Assembly: GCF_041080625.1 (NCBI RefSeq)
Contig: NZ_CP163518.1
Location: forward strand, 248,001 to 312,000
Origin: Streptomyces sp. CG1
Lineage (GTDB): Bacteria; Actinomycetota; Actinomycetes; Streptomycetales; Streptomycetaceae
Length of the DNA stretch: 64,000 bases
Direction: 5' to 3'
The notes beneath the pieces were generated by a model. That model was not told where the DNA came from. It did no database searches and was given only the letters and a program-made list of their open reading frames with translations. Positions 37,129-46,087 of the stretch are shown one piece after another. Position 1 is the stretch's first letter. Every line of letters begins with the position of its first letter. Position numbers and translations under genes: made by a program.

Positions 37129-38250
37129 ATGACCGCGGGTGTGCCATGGGCGATGCTGTGGGCTGTGACAGCTGATCTTCGCCAAGCCACCGCCGCAGCC
37201 GGAGACGGAGACGGGCACGGGGACGACCCCCAGGCCTCCGCCCCGCCGTCGCTCCCTGCCGAGTGCCCGCAACGGCCACGCCGCTCCCGGCGGTGGCTGC
37301 GACGCACCGCGCTGGGATGTGCCGTCGTGCTGGCGGTCGTCACAGCGGCCTCGTTCGTCTACAACGGGGTCACGGCCGGGCGTGCCGCGCCGCCGGGGGG
37401 GCTCAGGTACGTGCAGGCCGCCGACATCCGCACGCGCTACCAGACCTGGGGTACGGCGGGCCCACCGGTCGTCCTGGTGCACGGCGCCTTCGAATCCGTG
37501 GACACCTGGTCGCGCCTCGCCCCGCTGCTCGCCCGCGACCACCGGGTGTACGCGCTCGACCTGACGGGCGACGGATACAGCGACCGCCACGGCCCGTACA
37601 CCGTCGACCATTTCACCCGGCAGGTCCTGGGCTTCCTGGACGCCATGCACCTCGGCGGCCCGGGCGAGCGCCCGCTGCTGGTGGGGCACTCCAGCGGAGC
37701 CGCCGTGGTCACCGAGGCGGCGCTGCGGGCCCCCGGACGGCTGGGGGGTGTGATGCTCCTCGACGGCGACGCGCTCGACACGGGTGCCGGGCCGCCGCCG
37801 GCCTTCAAGTACGTGCTGATCGACCCGTACCGCACCAGCCTGCTGCGGCTCGGGCTCGGCATCGACGCGGTGATCCGCAGCGTGTACGACACACAGTGCG
37901 GGCCTGCCTGTCCGCGCCTGGACGCCGCCGGCCTGGATCAGTGGCGACGCCCCCTCCGGGTGCCGGGCGCGGAGAACGCGCTGTGGAGCATGCTGGCCGC
38001 CGGGGTGCCGGGGCTGCCCGCGAACCAGGTGGCCCGGCTCGCCGGGGTGCGCCTGCCCAAGTCGGTGGTGTTCGGCGCCCAGGACGACGTGTTCACCCGG
38101 CAGACACCACAGGAGACCGCCCGCCGCATCGGCGCACCACCCGTGACGCTCATCCCGGGCGCCCGGCACCTGACGATGATCTCCAGCCCCGAGGCAGTCG
38201 CGACAGCCGTGGACAGACTCACGGCAGCATCGATCACGGCATCTCGGTAG
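37129..38250 (+). CDS. Membrane-anchored alpha/beta hydrolase
   Basis: 373 residues; the start at ATG 37129 is provisional. After a polar Pro/Asp-rich head, a basic patch (RPRRSRRWLRR) precedes one membrane helix (TALGCAVVLAVVTAASFVYN, about 60-79). The catalytic domain has VVLVHGAFESVDTWSRLAPL, DLTGDGYSDRHGP, nucleophile elbow LLVGHSSGAAVVTEAALRAP, the acidic VVFGAQDDVFTRQ and His in IPGARHLTMISSPEAV, a full triad. The hydrolase domain would lie outside the membrane. The reaction is unknown. Confidence 0.85.
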   Translation: MTAGVPWAMLWAVTADLRQATAAAGDGDGHGDDPQASAPPSLPAECPQRPRRSRRWLRRTALGCAVVLAVVTAASFVYNGVTAGRAAPPGGLRYVQAADIRTRYQTWGTAGPPVVLVHGAFESVDTWSRLAPLLARDHRVYALDLTGDGYSDRHGPYTVDHFTRQVLGFLDAMHLGGPGERPLLVGHSSGAAVVTEAALRAPGRLGGVMLLDGDALDTGAGPPPAFKYVLIDPYRTSLLRLGLGIDAVIRSVYDTQCGPACPRLDAAGLDQWRRPLRVPGAENALWSMLAAGVPGLPANQVARLAGVRLPKSVVFGAQDDVFTRQTPQETARRIGAPPVTLIPGARHLTMISSPEAVATAVDRLTAASITASR

Positions 38251-38374
38251 CTCTACCGCGCTACCCCCAGTGCCCGGCCAGTCCGCGACGCGGAGTTGAA
38301 GATGCAGAGCCGTGTCCACACGGGCAACTTCAGTTTCTACGGGGCCCGGAAGGTCCGCCGGCGGCCGCAGCGAC

Positions 38375-38665
38375 GATGTCCATGACCGGGCTGCTGACCT
38401 GCTCAGACGCGACTTCACCGCGTTCTGTCCCAACGAGCGGTTGGGTGGGTGGCTGACTTCACCCATGTCGCCACCTGGTCCGGGATCGTCTACGTCGTAT
38501 TCGTCGGGGACGGGTCTCCCGGGCGGTCGTCAGCTGGTCCGCCGCCCGCAATCAGCGGGCCAAGCTCGTCCTCACCGCTCTCGACATGGCGTTGTGGCGC
38601 CGCGACCGTGCCGGAACTCCGGCTGGAACGGGGCTGGTTCATCATGCGGATGCGGGCGGTCATCG
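38375..38665 (+). pseudogene. IS3-family OrfB fragment
   Basis: The plus strand reads RRDFTAFCPNER, then ADFTHVATWSGIVYVVFV, then in other frames SWSAARNQRAKLVLTALDMA and LWRRDRAGTPAGTGLVHHAD. These are the first and second Asp regions of an IS3-type integrase core. There are frame changes at each junction and no ends. It is a different subgroup from the copy at 32-33 kb. Confidence 0.65.
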
Positions 38666-38944
38666 CCACCGTGGCTGTCGCCCGCTGCGGCGTCCTGCAT
38701 TGTCGATTGGCTGGGGACGTGGGGATTGCCTCGTGGTCCGCCGCCCGTCTTTCCGCGCGCGTTCGGGCGGGCCGGCGATCGGGGTCGGTGAGCGCCCCGA
38801 TCGCTTGGTGAGGCCTTGGCGGACACGCGTGCGTATCCCGCTCCTGATAGCGCCCGCCCGATCCGTGCCGTGCCGTGCCGTGCGACGGACCTGTCCTCCG
38901 GCCGCGTAGAGCAGACGACGGATTCACCCACGGAGGGGACTGCA

Positions 38945-39985
38945 GTGACAGTACGTGCACTCAAGGGGGCAGTGAGGGGCGCCAGGGGTACGGCGATCGC
39001 GGCGGCGGCGATGGCCGTGCTGACCGCGTCGCAGGCACCGGGGGCGGTCTCGGCCGAGGCGGCGGAGCCTGCGCGGAAGGCGGCACTCGTCGAGCACGGC
39101 CCCAGTGTCTCCGGCGACGCCCCGTACCGCACCGGGCTTCCCCCGCTGCGGACGCAGAAAGGGGGCTCGCCACAGGGAGTGACGAGCGGTGGCGCCCTGC
39201 CCGCCAGTGTGTTCACCGCGTACCGGCGTGCCGAGGAGGAGCTGGCGCGCAGCGCGCCCGACTGCCGGCTGCGCTGGCAGCTGCTGGCCGCCATCGGCCA
39301 GGTGGAGTCCGGGCAGGCGTGGGGCGGCCGAGTGACCCCGGATGGTACGACCGTGACGCCCATCCTCGGCCCTCGGCTGACCGGCGGCGCCTTCGCCGTC
39401 GTGGCGGACACCGACGGCGGCGCGTACGACGGGGACGCGGTGTACGACCGCGCGGTCGGCCCGATGCAGTTCATCCCGTCCACCTGGGCCCGCTGGGGCG
39501 CGGACGGCAACGGCGATGGGCGGAAGGACCCGAACAACGTCTACGACGCGGCGCTCGCCGCCGGCCGCTACCTGTGCGCGGGCGGCCGGGACCTGTCGAA
39601 CTCCGCCGACCTGGACCGGGCGATCCTGGGCTACAACCACTCGGACGCCTATCTGCGCACGGTCGAGGCCTGGTACGCGTACTACCTGACCGGACATCGT
39701 GTGGTGCCGGACGCGTCCGCCGGATCCCGGTCGGACCGGCCGAAGCCGTCCCGCCCGAGGAGGCCGAAGCCCTCGCCTCCTAAGGCGTCGCACGACCGGA
39801 AGCCGGTCCCTGGTTCTTCGCGCACGTCGCCGACGGCGCCCGCCTCGCCCTCCCCCAGCCCGTCCCGTACGGCCGGCGTGCCGGAGGCGTCCGGGACGCC
39901 GCTGGTCCCCGTCCCTGAGCCGACCCTCACGCTGCCCGGCGGTGTGTCGCCCGACGCAGGGCAGCTGACCACGGGCAACAGCTAG
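38945..39985 (+). CDS. Secreted lytic transglycosylase (SLT/MltB-like)
   Basis: 346 residues from the GTG at 38945, preceded by GGAGGGG. A signal peptide ends near AVSAEAA. The catalytic domain carries WQLLAAIGQVESGQAWGG (Glu of the ES motif), VYDRAVGPMQFIPSTWARWG, DPNNVYDAALAAGRYLCAGG and ILGYNHSDAYLRTVEAWYAY, the hallmark set of MltB-type enzymes that cleave peptidoglycan to anhydro-muropeptides. A Pro/Ser/Lys-rich tail of about 90 residues follows, probably wall-spanning. It lies about 100 bases before the sigma-factor gene. Confidence 0.9.
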   Translation: MTVRALKGAVRGARGTAIAAAAMAVLTASQAPGAVSAEAAEPARKAALVEHGPSVSGDAPYRTGLPPLRTQKGGSPQGVTSGGALPASVFTAYRRAEEELARSAPDCRLRWQLLAAIGQVESGQAWGGRVTPDGTTVTPILGPRLTGGAFAVVADTDGGAYDGDAVYDRAVGPMQFIPSTWARWGADGNGDGRKDPNNVYDAALAAGRYLCAGGRDLSNSADLDRAILGYNHSDAYLRTVEAWYAYYLTGHRVVPDASAGSRSDRPKPSRPRRPKPSPPKASHDRKPVPGSSRTSPTAPASPSPSPSRTAGVPEASGTPLVPVPEPTLTLPGGVSPDAGQLTTGNS

Positions 39986-40086
39986 AACACGATGGGCGTC
40001 TCCCCCTCCACAACCGCGACTACCCGGCGGTAATGTCGCCACCCGCCGGAAGCACAGGACCGGCGGGTGAGTGCGAAGGGGCCCTC

Positions 40087-41178
40087 ATGGCGACGGACAT
40101 GCCTGCGGACACAGCGGCCGCCGACGAGCGTTGGCAGCGCATGTGGAGCCATCGCGAGCAGCTGCTCAAGGTGGCCCGGCGGCGCTCCATGAGCCGGGAG
40201 GACGCCGAGGACGCCGTGCACGAGGCGATGCTGCGGGCCGCGGAGCGCCCGGACCTCGATGACGAGCGGCTCGGCGCCTGGCTGACGACAGTGACGATGC
40301 GGCTGTGCGTCGACCGGTACCGGCAGGTCAACCGCGAGGCCGAGGTGGGCAGCCGCCCCACGCTCGTCGCGCCGGGCCCGGTACCCGTCGAGGAGGCGGT
40401 GTGCGACCGGGCCGAGGCGAAGTGGCTCGCCGTGCGCAGCGGTGAGCTGCCCGCCCGGCAGGCGGAGGCGCTTCGGCTGAAGTCCGAGGACTTGGACGTG
40501 GGCCAGGTCGCGGTGCGGATGGGGCTCAGCTACCGGACCGTCGAGTCGCTGCTCGCCCGGGCCCGGCGGACGCTGCGCGCCTCGCTGGCCGGGACACTCG
40601 GGCTGGTGCTGTTCCTGGTCGGGCGCGGGCGGCTGCGCGGGGGCGGCAAGGCCCAGGCGGTCGCGGTCACCTCGACGGCGGCGACCCTGGCAGTGGCGGG
40701 ATTCGTGCTGCCGTACGCGCTCCACGCGAGTGGAGACCGGAACGATCCGGCGCCGCGGTCGGCCGTCTCCAGCGACGCGCAGGTCCGGCACAGCGAGGCC
40801 ACGGGCCGAGGGCGCGCCCCCATGAAGCGCACCCCCTCGCCTCAGGCGCCCGGGGCCCGGGGTCGGACACACTCGCCCACCGGGGGCACGTCCCTGCCGT
40901 TGCCGGTGCCGTCCCTGCCGGATGTGTCCTCGTCCCCGCTCCCGGAGCTGTCGGCGCCGAAGGTCCCGCAGGTGCCCGGCGTGCCGAAGGTGCCGCAGGT
41001 GCCCGGCGTGCCGAAGGTGCCGGGCCTGCCGACGAGGCCGGCCGTCTCGTCGGTCCCGTCGCTTCCCCCGGCCTCGGCCGTACCGGCGGCTCCGGTCTCC
41101 GCCCCCGTCCCCATCCCGAGGACGCCTTCGAGCACACCGGCGCCAAAGGTGCCTTACCGCCGCGTATCCGCGCCGTAA
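40087..41178 (+). CDS. ECF-type sigma factor with membrane segment and Pro-rich exterior tail
   Basis: 363 residues from the ATG at 40087, with GAAGGGG upstream. Region 2 (about 17-85) includes RRRSMSREDAEDAVHEAMLR and WLTTVTMRLCVDRYR. Region 4 (about 118-165) includes LPARQAEALRLKSEDLDVGQ then VAVRMGLSYRTVESLLARAR. Then come one or two hydrophobic segments (GTLGLVLFLVG near 172 and STAATLAVAGFVLPYALHA near 200-220) and about 140 residues rich in Pro/Val/Ser/Lys. The sigma part should be cytoplasmic and the tail outside. No separate anti-sigma gene is adjacent, and the mce operon starts 88 bases downstream. Confidence 0.82.
   Translation: MATDMPADTAAADERWQRMWSHREQLLKVARRRSMSREDAEDAVHEAMLRAAERPDLDDERLGAWLTTVTMRLCVDRYRQVNREAEVGSRPTLVAPGPVPVEEAVCDRAEAKWLAVRSGELPARQAEALRLKSEDLDVGQVAVRMGLSYRTVESLLARARRTLRASLAGTLGLVLFLVGRGRLRGGGKAQAVAVTSTAATLAVAGFVLPYALHASGDRNDPAPRSAVSSDAQVRHSEATGRGRAPMKRTPSPQAPGARGRTHSPTGGTSLPLPVPSLPDVSSSPLPELSAPKVPQVPGVPKVPQVPGVPKVPGLPTRPAVSSVPSLPPASAVPAAPVSAPVPIPRTPSSTPAPKVPYRRVSAP
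40955..41036 (+). repeat. Tandem repeat coding PKVPQVPGV units
   Basis: A 27-base unit encoding PKVPQVPGV occurs twice and continues as PKVPGLP in the exterior tail of the sigma-factor protein. The units are nearly identical at DNA level, suggesting recent slippage duplication. Confidence 0.7.
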
Positions 41179-41266
41179 AAAAATTCTTCGTCCGCCGCGA
41201 CGGACACCCCGCCCCTCCCCGTAGAGCAGATGTCGGAGCTGCTTCACGGGCGAAGGGTGGGACCGG

Positions 41267-42196
41267 ATGGGTGCCGAGATCTGTGTGGAAGGGCTGACCA
41301 AGTCCTTCGGCTCCCAGGTGATCTGGCAGGACGTCTCGCTGACGCTGCCCGCCGGGGAGGTCTCGGTGCTGCTCGGCCCCTCGGGGACGGGCAAGTCGGT
41401 GTTCCTGAAGACGCTGGTCGGGCTGCTGAAGCCGGAACGCGGCTCGGTGGAGGTCGCGGGCCGGGACATCACCCGCCTGCGCGAGCACGACCTGTACGAG
41501 GTGCGGAAGCTGTTCGGGGTGCTGTTCCAGGACGGCGCGCTGTTCGGCTCGATGAACCTGTACGACAACATCGCCTTCCCGCTGCGCGAGCACACCCGTA
41601 GGTCCGAGAGCGAGATCCGGCGCATCGTGCTGGAGAAGATGGAGATGGTCGGGCTGATAGGCGCCGAGGGGAAGCTGCCCGGAGAGATCTCCGGCGGGAT
41701 GCGCAAGCGGGCCGGGCTGGCCCGCGCCCTGGTCCTCGACCCGGAGATCATCCTGTTCGACGAGCCGGACTCGGGTCTGGACCCGGTGCGCGTGGCCTAC
41801 CTCAACCAGCTCATCGTCGACCTCAACGCACAGATCGACGCGACCTTCCTGATCGTCACCCATGACATCGCCTCGGCCCGCCAGGTGCCGGACAACATCG
41901 GGCTGCTGTTCCGGCGCGAGCTGGTGATGTTCGGGCCCCGCGAGCAGCTGCTGACCAGTGACGAGCCCGTCGTACGGCAGTTCCTGAACGGCCGGATGCA
42001 GGGGCCGATAGGCATGGCGGAGGAGAAGGACGCGGCCCAGGTCGAGCAGGAGCTGGCCGGGATCGACGAGGGCGGCGGAGTACAGGAGATGACTCCCCGT
42101 CTGCTGCCGAGTGCGGGCATCCCCCGCCCGCCCCGCTGGGAGGCGATCGCGAGACGGGAGGCCGAACTGCACGGGAAGGCGGTGAACACCGCATGA
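41267..42196 (+). CDS. mkl: Mce-system ABC ATPase (Mkl/MlaF-type)
   Basis: 309 residues from the ATG at 41267. Walker A GPSGTGKS (37-44), a Q-loop region LFQDGALFGSMNLYDN, signature ISGGMRKRAGLARAL (about 142-156) and Walker B IILFDEPDSGLDPV (about 161-174), with the H-loop in FLIVTHDIASAR. The MRKRAG form of the signature is typical of MlaF/Mkl ATPases that energise Mce lipid importers. The C-terminal 60 residues (EEKDAAQVEQELAGIDE) are an extension as in MceG. It is the first gene of the operon and its last codons overlap the next start (ATGA). Confidence 0.93.
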   Translation: MGAEICVEGLTKSFGSQVIWQDVSLTLPAGEVSVLLGPSGTGKSVFLKTLVGLLKPERGSVEVAGRDITRLREHDLYEVRKLFGVLFQDGALFGSMNLYDNIAFPLREHTRRSESEIRRIVLEKMEMVGLIGAEGKLPGEISGGMRKRAGLARALVLDPEIILFDEPDSGLDPVRVAYLNQLIVDLNAQIDATFLIVTHDIASARQVPDNIGLLFRRELVMFGPREQLLTSDEPVVRQFLNGRMQGPIGMAEEKDAAQVEQELAGIDEGGGVQEMTPRLLPSAGIPRPPRWEAIARREAELHGKAVNTA

Positions 42197-42963
42197 GCCT
42201 CTCCCCCACTGGTGCGCTGCGGCACTCGGGCAATCTGTTCGCGATGGCGTTGGACGTCGTCCGGACGCTGCCCCGACGGCCCTTCCAGGCAAGGGAGTTC
42301 ATCCAGCAGGCGTGGTTCGTCGCAAGCGTCACGATCCTGCCGACGGCGCTGGTCTCGATCCCCTTCGGGGCGGTCATCGCGCTGCAGATCGGCAGCCTGA
42401 CCCGGCAGTTGGGCGCGCAGTCCTTCTCCGGTGCCGCGTCCGTGCTCGCCGTGCTGCGCGAGGCCTCGCCGATCGTCACCGCGCTGCTGATCGCAGGCGC
42501 GGGCGGCACGGCGATCTGCGCGGACCTCGGGGCGCGCAAGATCCGGGACGAGATCGACGCGATGCAGGTGCTCGGCATCGACCCGATCCACCGGCTCGTC
42601 GTACCGCGGGTGCTGGCGTCGATGGTCGTGGCCGTCCTCCTCAACGGCCTCGTCTCGGTGGTCGGTGTCGCGGGCGGCTACTTCTTCAACGTCGTCCTGC
42701 AACACGGCACGCCCGGCGCCTACCTGGCGTCCTTCACCACCCTTGCCCAGCTGTCCGACCTGTGGGCGGCGGAGATCAAGGCGCTGGTGTTCGGGGCCAT
42801 CGCGGCGATCGTCGCCTCGTACAAGGGGCTGACGGCGCAGGGCGGTCCGAAGGGCGTGGGCGACGCCGTCAACCAGTCCGTGGTGATCACCTTCATGTTG
42901 CTGTTCGTGACCAACTTCGTGATGACCGCGGTGTACTTCCAGGTCGTCCCGCAGAGGGGTTAG
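42193..42963 (+). CDS. yrbEA: Mce-system permease YrbE, first subunit
   Basis: 256 residues starting in an ATGA overlap with the ATPase. Membrane helices lie at about 45-65, 85-105, 145-170, 195-215 and 230-250. The MlaE-family core VLREASPIVTALLIAGAGGT then AICADLGARKIRDEIDAMQV carries the acidic residues thought to couple to the ATPase. It pairs with the second YrbE to form the inner-membrane channel of the importer. Confidence 0.93.
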   Translation: MSLSPTGALRHSGNLFAMALDVVRTLPRRPFQAREFIQQAWFVASVTILPTALVSIPFGAVIALQIGSLTRQLGAQSFSGAASVLAVLREASPIVTALLIAGAGGTAICADLGARKIRDEIDAMQVLGIDPIHRLVVPRVLASMVVAVLLNGLVSVVGVAGGYFFNVVLQHGTPGAYLASFTTLAQLSDLWAAEIKALVFGAIAAIVASYKGLTAQGGPKGVGDAVNQSVVITFMLLFVTNFVMTAVYFQVVPQRG

Positions 42964-42966
42964 CCG

Positions 42967-43791
42967 ATGAGACCTCGGAAAGTCCTCGATCGCCCCTTGC
43001 GCTCACTCGAAGAGCTGGGCGGCCAACTGTCCTTCTACGGACGCTCGCTGGCGTGGACGGGCCGCACCCTGCGCCGTTACAAGAAGGAGATCCTGCGGCT
43101 GCTCGCCGAGGTGAGCTTCGGCCGGGGCGCGCTCGCCGTGGTCGGCGGCACGGTCGGCGTGATCGCGTTCCTGTCCTTCTTCACCGGCACCGAGGTCGGC
43201 CTCCAGGGCTACGCGGCCCTCAACCAGCTCGGCACCTCCAACTTCGTGGCGTTCCTGTCGGCGTACTTCAACACCCGGGAGATCGCCCCGCTGGTGGCCG
43301 GACTCGCCCTGTCCGCGACGGTCGGCGCCGGGTTCACCGCGCAGCTCGGCGCGATGCGGATCAGCGAGGAGACCGACGCGCTGGAGGTGATGGGCGTCCC
43401 GTCGCTGCCGTTCCTGGTGACGACGCGGATGATCGCCGGCTTCGTCGCGGTGATCCCGCTGTACGTGATCGGGCTGCTGTCCTCGTACCTGGCCGCCCGC
43501 ACCATCACCACCGGCTACTACGGGCAGTCGACGGGCACGTACGACCACTACTTCCACCAGTACCTGCCGCCCGTCGACGTGTTCTGGTCCTTCGGCAAGG
43601 TGATCGTCTTCGCCGTGCTGATCATCCTGGTGCACTGCTACTACGGCTACCACGCGAGCGGCGGCCCGGCCGGTGTCGGCGTCGCGGTGGGCCGGGCTGT
43701 GCGGACCTCGATCGTCGCCATCAACGTCCTGGACTTCTTCCTGAGCCTCGCGATCTGGGGCGCCAACACGACCGTACGCATAGCGGGGTGA
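42967..43791 (+). CDS. yrbEB: Mce-system permease YrbE, second subunit
   Basis: 274 residues, three bases after the first permease. A longer cytoplasmic N-terminus (VLDRPLRSLEELGGQLSFYG) precedes the helices. The family core is IAPLVAGLALSATVGAGFTA then QLGAMRISEETDALEVMGVP. Its stop overlaps the GTG of the first Mce gene (GTGA). Family and role as for its partner; the two differ enough to be a heterodimer. Confidence 0.93.
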   Translation: MRPRKVLDRPLRSLEELGGQLSFYGRSLAWTGRTLRRYKKEILRLLAEVSFGRGALAVVGGTVGVIAFLSFFTGTEVGLQGYAALNQLGTSNFVAFLSAYFNTREIAPLVAGLALSATVGAGFTAQLGAMRISEETDALEVMGVPSLPFLVTTRMIAGFVAVIPLYVIGLLSSYLAARTITTGYYGQSTGTYDHYFHQYLPPVDVFWSFGKVIVFAVLIILVHCYYGYHASGGPAGVGVAVGRAVRTSIVAINVLDFFLSLAIWGANTTVRIAG

Positions 43792-45050
43792 AAGCGGTGC
43801 ACTTGTATAGATGGAGACTCAGGCTGTACGGCATCGTGTTCCTCGCCGTGCTCGCGCTGCTGCTGTCGCTCGCGGTGGCCGTCTATCAGCAGGCGTTCAC
43901 GTCCGTCGTGCCCGTCACCCTGGAGGCCGACGCCCTCGGCAACCAGCTCGATCCACGCGCCGACGTCAAGCTGCGCGGGTTGCTGGTCGGCGAAGTGCGC
44001 GAGGTGCACGCGGACGGCACGAAGGCCACGCTCGACATCGCGCTGAAGCCCCAGTACGTCGCGTACATCCCCTCGGACGTGCAGGCCCGCCTGCTGCCCA
44101 AGACGCTGTTCGGCGAGAAGTACGTCGACCTGGTCCCGCCCCCGCATTCCCCGGCCCGGCCCATCCAGGCCGGCGACGTCATCACGCAGGACCGCACGAA
44201 GGTCGGCATCGAGCTGCAGCAGCTGCTGAACGACCTGCTGCCCCTGCTGCGCGCGGTCAGGCCCGGCCAACTCAACGCCACGCTCTCGGCATTCGCCACC
44301 GCGCTGGAGGGCCGCGGCGACCGGATCGGCGACAACCTCACCCGGGTCGAGGGTTATCTGCGCCGGCTGAACCCGCACATGCCCTCCCTCAAGGAGGACA
44401 TCTCGCGGTTCGCGGACGTCGCCGAGGTGTACGGCGACGCCGCGCCCGACCTGATGCGGATCCTGCGCAACACGGTCACCACCAGCCGCACGATCGTCGA
44501 GAAGAAGGACCAGCTGGCCTCCGCGCTCCGCTCGACCGCTTCCATGGCGGACACGGCGAACGGCTTCCTGTCCGAGAACGGTGACCGGCTGATCACCCTG
44601 GGCCGGGTCTCCCGCCCCACGCTGGAACTCTTCGCCCGCTACTCCCCCGAGTACCCGTGCCTGTTCCAGGGACTCGCCCGGCAGGAGAAGGCGTCGGAGG
44701 ACGCGTTCCGGGGCGGTGAGATGCGGATCACCCTCGAAGTCGTCCGGCCGCAGGGCGCGTACCAGCCCGGTGAGGAGCCGGTGTACGGCGAGCGGTCCGG
44801 CCCGAACTGCCGTGGCCTGCCGGATCCGCAGGTACCCGGGCCGAAACCCCATCTCGACGACGGTACGTCGGCCGGAGGTTCCGGCGGCGCACTCCCCGGA
44901 GGTGTCAACGTGTCCGCCACCCGGGCCGAGCAGCGGGCCGTCGGCTCGCTCGTGGCCCCCGTCATGGGCGTCCCCGCGGACGAGGTGCCGCCCGTGGCGA
45001 CCCTGCTGTTCGGGCCGCTCGCGCGCGGAACGGCGGTGAGTGTCGCATGA
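43788..45050 (+). CDS. mceA: Mce-family substrate-binding protein, first (MceA)
   Basis: 420 residues starting at the GTG that overlaps the permease stop; a second GTG at 43797 is possible. One membrane helix (about 14-36, LYGIVFLAVLALLLSLAVAV) is followed by the MlaD/Mce domain with VTLEADALGNQLDPRADVKL, VGEVREVHADGTKATLDIAL and LFGEKYVDLVP. A long helical region (LNATLSAFATALEGRGDRIG) and a C-terminal Pro/Gly-rich tail with two Cys follow. It should form one of six subunits of the periplasm-spanning Mce barrel. Confidence 0.92.
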   Translation: MKAVHLYRWRLRLYGIVFLAVLALLLSLAVAVYQQAFTSVVPVTLEADALGNQLDPRADVKLRGLLVGEVREVHADGTKATLDIALKPQYVAYIPSDVQARLLPKTLFGEKYVDLVPPPHSPARPIQAGDVITQDRTKVGIELQQLLNDLLPLLRAVRPGQLNATLSAFATALEGRGDRIGDNLTRVEGYLRRLNPHMPSLKEDISRFADVAEVYGDAAPDLMRILRNTVTTSRTIVEKKDQLASALRSTASMADTANGFLSENGDRLITLGRVSRPTLELFARYSPEYPCLFQGLARQEKASEDAFRGGEMRITLEVVRPQGAYQPGEEPVYGERSGPNCRGLPDPQVPGPKPHLDDGTSAGGSGGALPGGVNVSATRAEQRAVGSLVAPVMGVPADEVPPVATLLFGPLARGTAVSVA

Positions 45051-46087
45051 CCAGGTCAGGAGCCCGGCAGGCCGCCGCCCCACTGATCAAGTTCAGCCTC
45101 TTCGCGCTGGTCACGATCGCTGCGACGGCCCTGCTCGCCGCCACCATCGTCAACGTCTCCTTCACCCCGAAGGACAGCTACCACGCGGTGTTCACCGATG
45201 TGACCGGGTTGGAGACCGGCGACGACATCAGAGTGGCCGGCGTGCGGGTCGGGGAGGTCGAGGACATCCGGATCAAGGACCGCACCCTGGCCGAGGTCAC
45301 CTTCACCGTGACCGCGGAGCGGCCGCTGCTCGCGAGCACCCACGCGGTCGTCCGCTACCGCAACCTGGTCGGACAGCGGTACATCGCGCTGGCCGAGGGC
45401 CCCGGCGACGGCACCACCCGGCTGCGGCCTGGCGGCACCATCCCGCTGTCCCGGACCCAGCCGGCACTGGACCTCAACGCCCTGCTGAACGGCTTCAAGC
45501 CGCTGTTCGCCGCGCTCAGCCCGAGCGACGTCAACCAGCTCGCCACCGAGATCATCCAGACCCTCCAGGGCGAGGGCGGCACGGTGAACAGCCTGCTCGC
45601 GCACACGGCCTCGCTCACCAGCACCCTCGCCGACCGCGACCGGCTGATCGGCTCGGTGATCGACAACCTCAACACCGTCCTGGAGACGCTCGACAAGCGC
45701 GGCTCCCGCTTCTCCGGGCTGCTCACGCAGTTGCGCCGGGTGGTCTCGGGGCTGGCCGCCGACCGCAGTCCCATCGGGGAGTCGCTGGTGAGCATCGGCG
45801 ACCTCACGGACGTCACATCGGGGCTGCTGAAGGACGCGCGTCCGCCGCTGAAGGACGACATCGCCGGACTCGGCGATCTCACCGGAACGCTGAACAAGAA
45901 CGAGAACACCGTGGAGGGCGTCCTGAAGCGGCTGCCGAACAAACTCGAGAAGCTGACCGGGACGGCGTCCTACGGCTCCTGGTTCAACTTCTACCTCTGC
46001 GACTTCGACGGCCGGATCGTGCTGCCGAAGACCAAGCAGGTGATCACCCCGGACCTGCACGTGGCGCGGGCGAGGTGTGGCGGATGA
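45047..46087 (+). CDS. mceB: Mce-family protein, second (MceB)
   Basis: 346 residues beginning in an ATGA overlap. A membrane helix at about 13-34 (IKFSLFALVTIAATALLAAT) is followed by the Mce domain: YHAVFTDVTGLETGDDIRVA, GVRVGEVEDIRIKDRTLAEV and LVGQRYIALAEGPGDGT. The helical tail includes LLKDARPPLKDDIAGLGDLT and ends FNFYLCDFDGRIVLPKTKQV, a segment typical of MceB-type C-termini. The next gene overlaps its stop. Confidence 0.92.
   Translation: MTRSGARQAAAPLIKFSLFALVTIAATALLAATIVNVSFTPKDSYHAVFTDVTGLETGDDIRVAGVRVGEVEDIRIKDRTLAEVTFTVTAERPLLASTHAVVRYRNLVGQRYIALAEGPGDGTTRLRPGGTIPLSRTQPALDLNALLNGFKPLFAALSPSDVNQLATEIIQTLQGEGGTVNSLLAHTASLTSTLADRDRLIGSVIDNLNTVLETLDKRGSRFSGLLTQLRRVVSGLAADRSPIGESLVSIGDLTDVTSGLLKDARPPLKDDIAGLGDLTGTLNKNENTVEGVLKRLPNKLEKLTGTASYGSWFNFYLCDFDGRIVLPKTKQVITPDLHVARARCGG

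Noticed and set aside
42312..45050. Very long plus-strand frame across permease and mceA
   Set aside because: The first half is a +1-shifted reading of the YrbE genes; only the part from 43788 is MceA.
45056..46060. Long minus-strand frames opposite the mce genes
   Set aside because: GC-rich antisense of well-supported genes; compositions are typical shadows with no motifs.
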